Shown: in pieces, positions 60,068 through 64,000 of the stretch | How the letters are laid out: each line of letters begins with the position of its first letter | How positions within the stretch are numbered: position 1 is the first letter of the stretch | Assembly: GCF_006546835.1 (NCBI RefSeq) | Contig: NZ_VICB01000004.1 | Coordinates: 248,001 to 312,000, forward strand | Direction: 5' to 3' | Source of the DNA: Actinomyces johnsonii | GTDB lineage: Bacteria; Actinomycetota; Actinomycetes; Actinomycetales; Actinomycetaceae | Length of the DNA: 64,000 nt | Notes under the pieces: generated by a model | The model's input: only the letters and a program-made list of their open reading frames with translations | Databases searched by the model: none | What the model was told of the DNA's origin: nothing | Program-made: the position numbers and the translations under genes

Positions 60068-60625
60068 ATGATCGACGACGTCATGCTCGAGGCCGAGGAC
60101 AAGATGGACAAGGCCCTCCAGGCCGCCAAGAGCGAGCTCGCCTCCATCCGCACCGGCCGCGCCAACCCCTCGATGTTCAACGGGATCGTGGTGGACTACT
60201 ACGGCGCCCCCACCCCGCTCCAGCAGCTCGCCTCCCTGACGATCCCCGAGGCCCGCACCGTCCTGGTCAGCCCCTTCGACCGCTCCGCCATGAAGGACAT
60301 CGTCACCGCCATCCGCGAGTCCGACCTCGGTGTCAACCCCACCGACGACGGCACCGTCATCCGCGTCACCCTGCCGGCGTTGACCGAGGAGCGCCGCAAG
60401 GACTACGTCAAACTCGCCCGTTCCCGCGCCGAGGACTCTCGTGTCCAGGTGCGCGGCATCCGCGGCAAGGCCAAGAAGGAGCTCGAGGCCATCAAGAAGG
60501 ACGGCGAAGCCGGTGAGGACGACGTCAAGCGCGCCGAGCACGAGCTCGACGGACTCACCAAGCGCTTCGTCGAGCAGATCGACGCCGCTCTGAGCGCCAA
60601 AGAGGGCGAGCTTCTGGAGGTCTGA
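60068..60625 (+). CDS. frr: Ribosome recycling factor
   Basis: A 185-residue tRNA-mimic that splits post-termination ribosomes with EF-G. It has AEDKMDKALQAAKSELASIRTGRANPSMFNGIVVDYYG, LASLTIPEARTVLVSPFDRSAMKDI and GVNPTDDGTVIRVTLPALTEERRKDYVKLARSRAEDSRVQVRGIR. The length is standard. AAAGGAAG (60056-60063) precedes the ATG. cdsA follows within 30 bases. Confidence 0.98.
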   Translation: MIDDVMLEAEDKMDKALQAAKSELASIRTGRANPSMFNGIVVDYYGAPTPLQQLASLTIPEARTVLVSPFDRSAMKDIVTAIRESDLGVNPTDDGTVIRVTLPALTEERRKDYVKLARSRAEDSRVQVRGIRGKAKKELEAIKKDGEAGEDDVKRAEHELDGLTKRFVEQIDAALSAKEGELLEV

Positions 60626-60654
60626 CCCCTCCGATCCCTGGTGCCGCCGCGTCT

Positions 60655-61629
60655 GTGTGCGCCGGTTCCTCCCCCGTCCCGCCGACCCCTGTGAGCCCTG
60701 TGACGACTCTGCTGAACCCACGCCCTACGCGCAACCACGACCCCCTGCCGGCCACCGGGCGGGCGGGCCGCAACCTGCCCGCCGCCATCGGGGTGGCGAT
60801 CCTCCTGGTCGCCGTGGTCCTGGGATCCCTGGTCTTCTACAAGGTCATCTTCGTGGGCGTCGCTGTGCTGGCCGTGTGCGGGGCCCTGTGGGAGCTGGCG
60901 GCGGCCTTCGCCCGCAAGGGCATCCGCCTGCCGCTGGCGCCGCTGTGGCTGGGGACCCTGGGCATCTCCGTGTGCGCCTGGGAACTCGGGGCGGAGGCGG
61001 CCTTCGGGGCTTACGTGGCCACCGCAGGCGCCTGCGTCCTGTGGAGCTTCATGGACCAGGCCGAGGCCGAGACCGGTACCGTCCTGGAGCAGGCCGGCCA
61101 TGACATCCCGCGCACCGAGGCCCATGACGAGGTCCGTCGTTCGCGCTCCAGCGCCGCGGCCGCCTCGGTCTTCGCCGCCACCTACCTGCCCTTCCTGGCC
61201 GGCTTCGCCATCCTGCTCCTGGTCCAGGATCACGGAGTGGGAAAAGTCATGATGCTCATCGCGCTGCCCGCCGCCAACGACACCGGCGGGTGGTTGGCGG
61301 GCATCACCTTCGGCCGCCACCCCTTGGCCCCCTCGGTCTCGCCCAAGAAGTCCTGGGAGGGGCTCATGGGCTCCCTGATCGCGGCCGTGGCCACCGGAGC
61401 CGGGTGCGTCTGGGCCATCGGCGGACCCTGGTGGGCCGGGGCCGCGCTGGGCGCCTGCACCGTGGTCGTCTCCACCTTGGGCGATCTGGGGGAGTCCCTG
61501 CTCAAGCGCGACCTGGGACTCAAGGACATGGGAACGCTTCTGCCCGGCCACGGAGGAATCATGGACCGGCTCGACTCCATCCTCGTGGCGGCCCCACTTG
61601 TCTACGCCTTCACCCTCCTGGTGAAATAG
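60655..61629 (+). CDS. cdsA: Phosphatidate cytidylyltransferase
   Basis: A 324-residue membrane enzyme from the longest start (GTG 60655); GTG 60691 or 60700 would make it 312 or 309 residues, and none has a clear ribosome-binding site. It makes CDP-diacylglycerol for phospholipids. About seven or eight helices are visible. The family signature is SVSPKKSWEGLMGSLIAA followed by STLGDLGESLLKRDLGLKDMGTLLPGHGGIMDRLDSI. Residues about 150-175 form a hydrophilic loop with EVRRSRSS. It lies in the standard frr-cdsA-rlmN order. Confidence 0.95.
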   Translation: MCAGSSPVPPTPVSPVTTLLNPRPTRNHDPLPATGRAGRNLPAAIGVAILLVAVVLGSLVFYKVIFVGVAVLAVCGALWELAAAFARKGIRLPLAPLWLGTLGISVCAWELGAEAAFGAYVATAGACVLWSFMDQAEAETGTVLEQAGHDIPRTEAHDEVRRSRSSAAAASVFAATYLPFLAGFAILLLVQDHGVGKVMMLIALPAANDTGGWLAGITFGRHPLAPSVSPKKSWEGLMGSLIAAVATGAGCVWAIGGPWWAGAALGACTVVVSTLGDLGESLLKRDLGLKDMGTLLPGHGGIMDRLDSILVAAPLVYAFTLLVK

Positions 61630-61700
61630 GGCTGCATGCCCAATCCACCCCTGTCGATCAGCCCGGCCCTCCCCAGCCCCGGGACATGAGGAGCACGAGC

Positions 61701-62963
61701 GTGAGTCCTTCACGAGTACAGCAGCACCCCCGGCGCCCGCAGCCGGTCGCAGTCAGCGGGCGCCCGCGTGACGGCCGGGTCCAGGTGATGCCCACCGACC
61801 AGCCGCCCGAGGGTGCCACCAGTCCCGACGCCAAGCCGCGTCTGTCCTTCGCCGTGCCGGTGGCGCGCGGCAAGGCCCCCCGACACCTGGCCGATCTCGA
61901 CCTGGCGGGGCGTAAGGCCGCCTGCAAGGACTCGGGCCTGCCCTCCTTCCGAGCGGACCAGCTCTCACGGCACTACTTCACGCACTTCACCCGCGACAGC
62001 GCGGACATGACCGACCTGCCCGTCTCCCAGCGTGAGCAGCTGTGCGCCGAGCTGCTGCCCGAGCTCATCACCCCGATACGCACCATGCGCGCCGACGGCG
62101 GACGCACCGTCAAGCAGCTGTGGGAGCTGCATGACGGCGTCCGAGTCGAGAGCGTCCTCATGCGCTACAAGGACCGCACCACCCTGTGCGTCTCCTCCCA
62201 GGCCGGCTGCGGCATGGCCTGCCCCTTCTGCGCCACCGGCCAGATGGGCCTGACCCGGAACCTGTCGACCGCGGAGATCGTCGAGCAGGTGCGCCGCGCC
62301 GCCCAGGCCTCGGCGGCCGGGGAGCTGACCGGGGGACCAGCGCGCCTGTCCAACGTGGTCTTCATGGGCATGGGCGAGCCGATGGTCAACTACAAGAACG
62401 TCGTCGGCTCCCTCCACCGGCTCATCGACCCGGCCCCCGAGGGGTTCGGCCTGTCGGCCCGCGGCATCACCGTCTCCACGGTGGGGCTGGTCCCCCTCAT
62501 CCGCAGGCTCGCAGGCGAAGGCCTGCCGGTCACCCTGGCCGTCTCCCTGCACGCCCCCGACGACGAGCTGCGCGACGAGCTCATCCCAGTCAACTCCAAG
62601 TGGAAGGTCGGCGAGCTGCTCGACGCCGCCCACGACTACTTCCTGGCCACCGGCCGGCGCGTGTCCATCGAGTACGCGCTCATCAAGGACATGAACGACC
62701 ACGCCTGGCGCGCCCAGCTGCTCGCCGACGAGCTCAACCGCAGGGACACCGGTTGGGCCCATGTCAACCCCATCCCGCTCAACCCGACCCCGGGCTCCAT
62801 CTGGACCTGTTCGGAGGTTGCGGTTCAAGATATGTTCGTCGACACGCTTCGGCGTGCCGGAATTACCACGACGGTGCGAGACACTCGGGGCAGCGACATC
62901 GACGGTGCCTGTGGTCAGCTCGCGACCGAGGTACTCAACCAGGAGAGGGCTAAGACGACATGA
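61701..62963 (+). CDS. rlmN: Dual-specificity rRNA/tRNA adenine-C2 methyltransferase RlmN
   Basis: A 420-residue radical SAM enzyme that methylates A2503 of 23S rRNA and A37 of some tRNAs. The radical SAM motif is CGMACPFCATG. Other conserved parts are FRADQLSRHYFTHFTRD, SSQAGCGMACPFC, GMGEPMVNYKNV, GITVSTVGLVPLIRRLA, LAVSLHAPDDELRDELIPVN and the end TTVRDTRGSDIDGACGQLA with the catalytic cysteine. GTG 61701 has GAGGAG 7 bases upstream; ATG 61686 and 61788 are alternatives. Its stop overlaps the next gene. Confidence 0.96.
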   Translation: MSPSRVQQHPRRPQPVAVSGRPRDGRVQVMPTDQPPEGATSPDAKPRLSFAVPVARGKAPRHLADLDLAGRKAACKDSGLPSFRADQLSRHYFTHFTRDSADMTDLPVSQREQLCAELLPELITPIRTMRADGGRTVKQLWELHDGVRVESVLMRYKDRTTLCVSSQAGCGMACPFCATGQMGLTRNLSTAEIVEQVRRAAQASAAGELTGGPARLSNVVFMGMGEPMVNYKNVVGSLHRLIDPAPEGFGLSARGITVSTVGLVPLIRRLAGEGLPVTLAVSLHAPDDELRDELIPVNSKWKVGELLDAAHDYFLATGRRVSIEYALIKDMNDHAWRAQLLADELNRRDTGWAHVNPIPLNPTPGSIWTCSEVAVQDMFVDTLRRAGITTTVRDTRGSDIDGACGQLATEVLNQERAKTT

Positions 62964-63505
62964 GCGACATGTTTCCCAAGTCAGCGCTCCTGCGACCGGG
63001 CTACCGCCCCGAGCAGGTCGACCGCTACTTCGAGACGGCTCACGAGATCTACGACGCCGGTGAGCTCGACGAGATGGACTCCGAGGGTGTGCGCACCGTC
63101 GCCTTCGATGTGGTTCTGCGCGGTTACCAGCCCCAGGCCGTGGACGCGGCCCTCGACCGTCTCGAGGCCGCCTTCCTCCAGCGCCGGCGCGCCGCCTTCG
63201 TGGCCAAGAATGGGAGGCAGGCCTGGATGGACCAGGTCACCCAGCTCGCCACCACCCTCTACCCCCGACTCCTGCGCCCGGCCGGTGAGCGCTTCGCCCC
63301 GGCCTCCGGACAGGGGTATGACAAGACCGACGTCGACGCCCTCATGGACCGCATCGCCGGCTACTTCGACTCCGACACCACCCTGACCTCCAGCGAGGTG
63401 CGCGGAGCGGTCTTCCGCCGTGCCCGGGGCAACAAGGCCTACGGGGAGCCCAGCGTCGACCGCTACCTGGCGCGTGTCGTCGAGGTCCTCCTGTCCGTTG
63501 AGTAG
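62960..63505 (+). CDS. DivIVA-domain protein
   Basis: A 181-residue protein with two DivIVA-like repeats, SALLRPGYRPEQVDRYFETAHEIYDAG (about 8-34) and TVAFDVVLRGYQPQAVDAALDRLEAAFLQRR (about 47-77), matching the short DivIVA-domain families seen beside rlmN and dxr in actinobacteria. The rest (about 85-181) has QGYDKTDVDALMDRIAGYF, a third related unit. It lacks the long coiled coil of true DivIVA/Wag31, so it is not the polar growth scaffold. Its ATG overlaps the rlmN stop as ATGA. Confidence 0.85.
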   Translation: MSDMFPKSALLRPGYRPEQVDRYFETAHEIYDAGELDEMDSEGVRTVAFDVVLRGYQPQAVDAALDRLEAAFLQRRRAAFVAKNGRQAWMDQVTQLATTLYPRLLRPAGERFAPASGQGYDKTDVDALMDRIAGYFDSDTTLTSSEVRGAVFRRARGNKAYGEPSVDRYLARVVEVLLSVE

Positions 63506-63556
63506 ACCGAGCAGACCGAGCCACATCGAGTAAATCCCGAGGAAACCCGCCGCCCC

Positions 63557-64000
63557 ATGACCGGCCACGCACCGTCACGTTCCTGTTCCCCTCAGTCCCC
63601 CCAGCGACTGGTCCTGCTCGGATCCACCGGTTCGATCGGCACCCAGACCCTTGAGGTCCTCGCCCGCTTAGGTCAGGCTGCCCCTCGGGTGGCCGCCCTC
63701 GCCGCCAGCGGGTCCCGCCTGGAACTGCTTGCCCGGCAGGCTGTCGCCTGGGACGTCCCCGTCCTGGCCGTCACCGGCGGGGGAGAGGACCTCGCCGGCC
63801 GGCTGCGCGATGCCCTGGTGGCCGCGGCCACGGCGGCCGGCCGTCCCGACCCTGTCACCACGATTCTCTTCGGTCCCGATGCCGCAACCACGGCAGTCGA
63901 GGCCGCAGGGCTCGGGCCCGATGACACGGTGGTCAACGGCATCACGGGCTCCGTGGGACTGCTGCCTACACTGGCTGCCCTGCGCAGCGGCGCCCGCCTG
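63557..64000 (+). CDS. dxr: 1-deoxy-D-xylulose 5-phosphate reductoisomerase, 5' part
   Basis: The window ends inside this gene; 148 codons are visible. The NADPH-binding start RLVLLGSTGSIGTQTLEVLARLG is diagnostic of Dxr, the second step of the non-mevalonate isoprenoid pathway. GPDAATTAVEAAGLGPDDTVVNGITGSVGLLPTLAALRSG follows as in the family. About 15 residues precede the Rossmann fold. It is the end of the usual cdsA-rlmN-dxr order, 51 bases after the DivIVA-domain gene. Confidence 0.95.
   Translation, partial: MTGHAPSRSCSPQSPQRLVLLGSTGSIGTQTLEVLARLGQAAPRVAALAASGSRLELLARQAVAWDVPVLAVTGGGEDLAGRLRDALVAAATAAGRPDPVTTILFGPDAATTAVEAAGLGPDDTVVNGITGSVGLLPTLAALRSGARL

Overview
The window is high-GC DNA from an actinobacterium, most likely Actinomyces or a close relative in the Actinomycetaceae. 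This rests on the gene order smc-ftsY, ffh, rpsP-khpA-rimM-trmD-lepB-rplS-lepB-rnhB-DUF2469-yraN-comM-dprA, and rpsB-tsf-pyrH-frr-cdsA-rlmN-dxr, on frequent GTG starts, and on several apparently leaderless genes. No rRNA or tRNA gene was seen.

Layout. (1) 1-2484: the 3' end of a type I-E CRISPR-Cas locus (end of cas5e, then cas6e, cas1e, cas2e, a short leader and a six-repeat array), followed by a scrap of an IS3-family transposase. (2) 2934-16198: a Wzy/EpsG-type surface polysaccharide cluster. It holds a TupA-like ATP-grasp protein, a Wzz/tyrosine-kinase-like protein whose Walker A lysine is lost, a PglF-PglE-PglC-like initiation module (4,6-dehydratase, aminotransferase, phosphoglycosyl transferase), GT2 and GT4 glycosyltransferases, an EpsG-type polymerase, a Wzx-type flippase and a convergent UDP-glucose dehydrogenase. 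(3) 16717-24300: folC with a long acidic N-terminal extension, a lipoprotein, a decayed trehalose locus (treC and treR remnants fused tail to tail), an orphan dhaL, ndk and a NatAB-like ABC exporter. (4) 24465-42550: smc, ftsY and ffh, interrupted by two paralogous four-gene modules (ABC ATPase, ABC-2 permease, DesK-type histidine kinase, NarL-type regulator) that lie on either side of ffh, then a membrane-anchored repeat protein with a decayed second copy beside it. (5) 42891-54510: ribosome, tRNA-modification and secretion genes, with a TrmD-GNAT fusion and two signal peptidases flanking rplS, then rnhB, DUF2469, yraN, comM, dprA and an FHA protein. (6) 54759-64000: xerC, an M23-like protein, rpsB-tsf, pyrH-frr-cdsA-rlmN, a DivIVA-domain protein and the 5' part of dxr.

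How the genes work together. The polysaccharide genes form a nearly complete route: an amino-dideoxy sugar nucleotide is made and put on the lipid carrier, extended, flipped and polymerised, and ugd can supply UDP-glucuronate. The two ABC/two-component modules look like envelope-stress or drug-export systems; an inverted repeat upstream of one, and a weaker match upstream of the other, may be the operator of the co-encoded regulators. smc, ftsY, ffh, the two lepB genes and the ribosomal operons are housekeeping.

I saw no clearly new multi-gene system. The best candidates for follow-up are the Wzz pseudokinase, the TrmD-GNAT fusion, the palindromic first spacer beside an IS-truncated array, the duplicated ABC/two-component modules with a shared candidate operator, and the FolC acidic extension.
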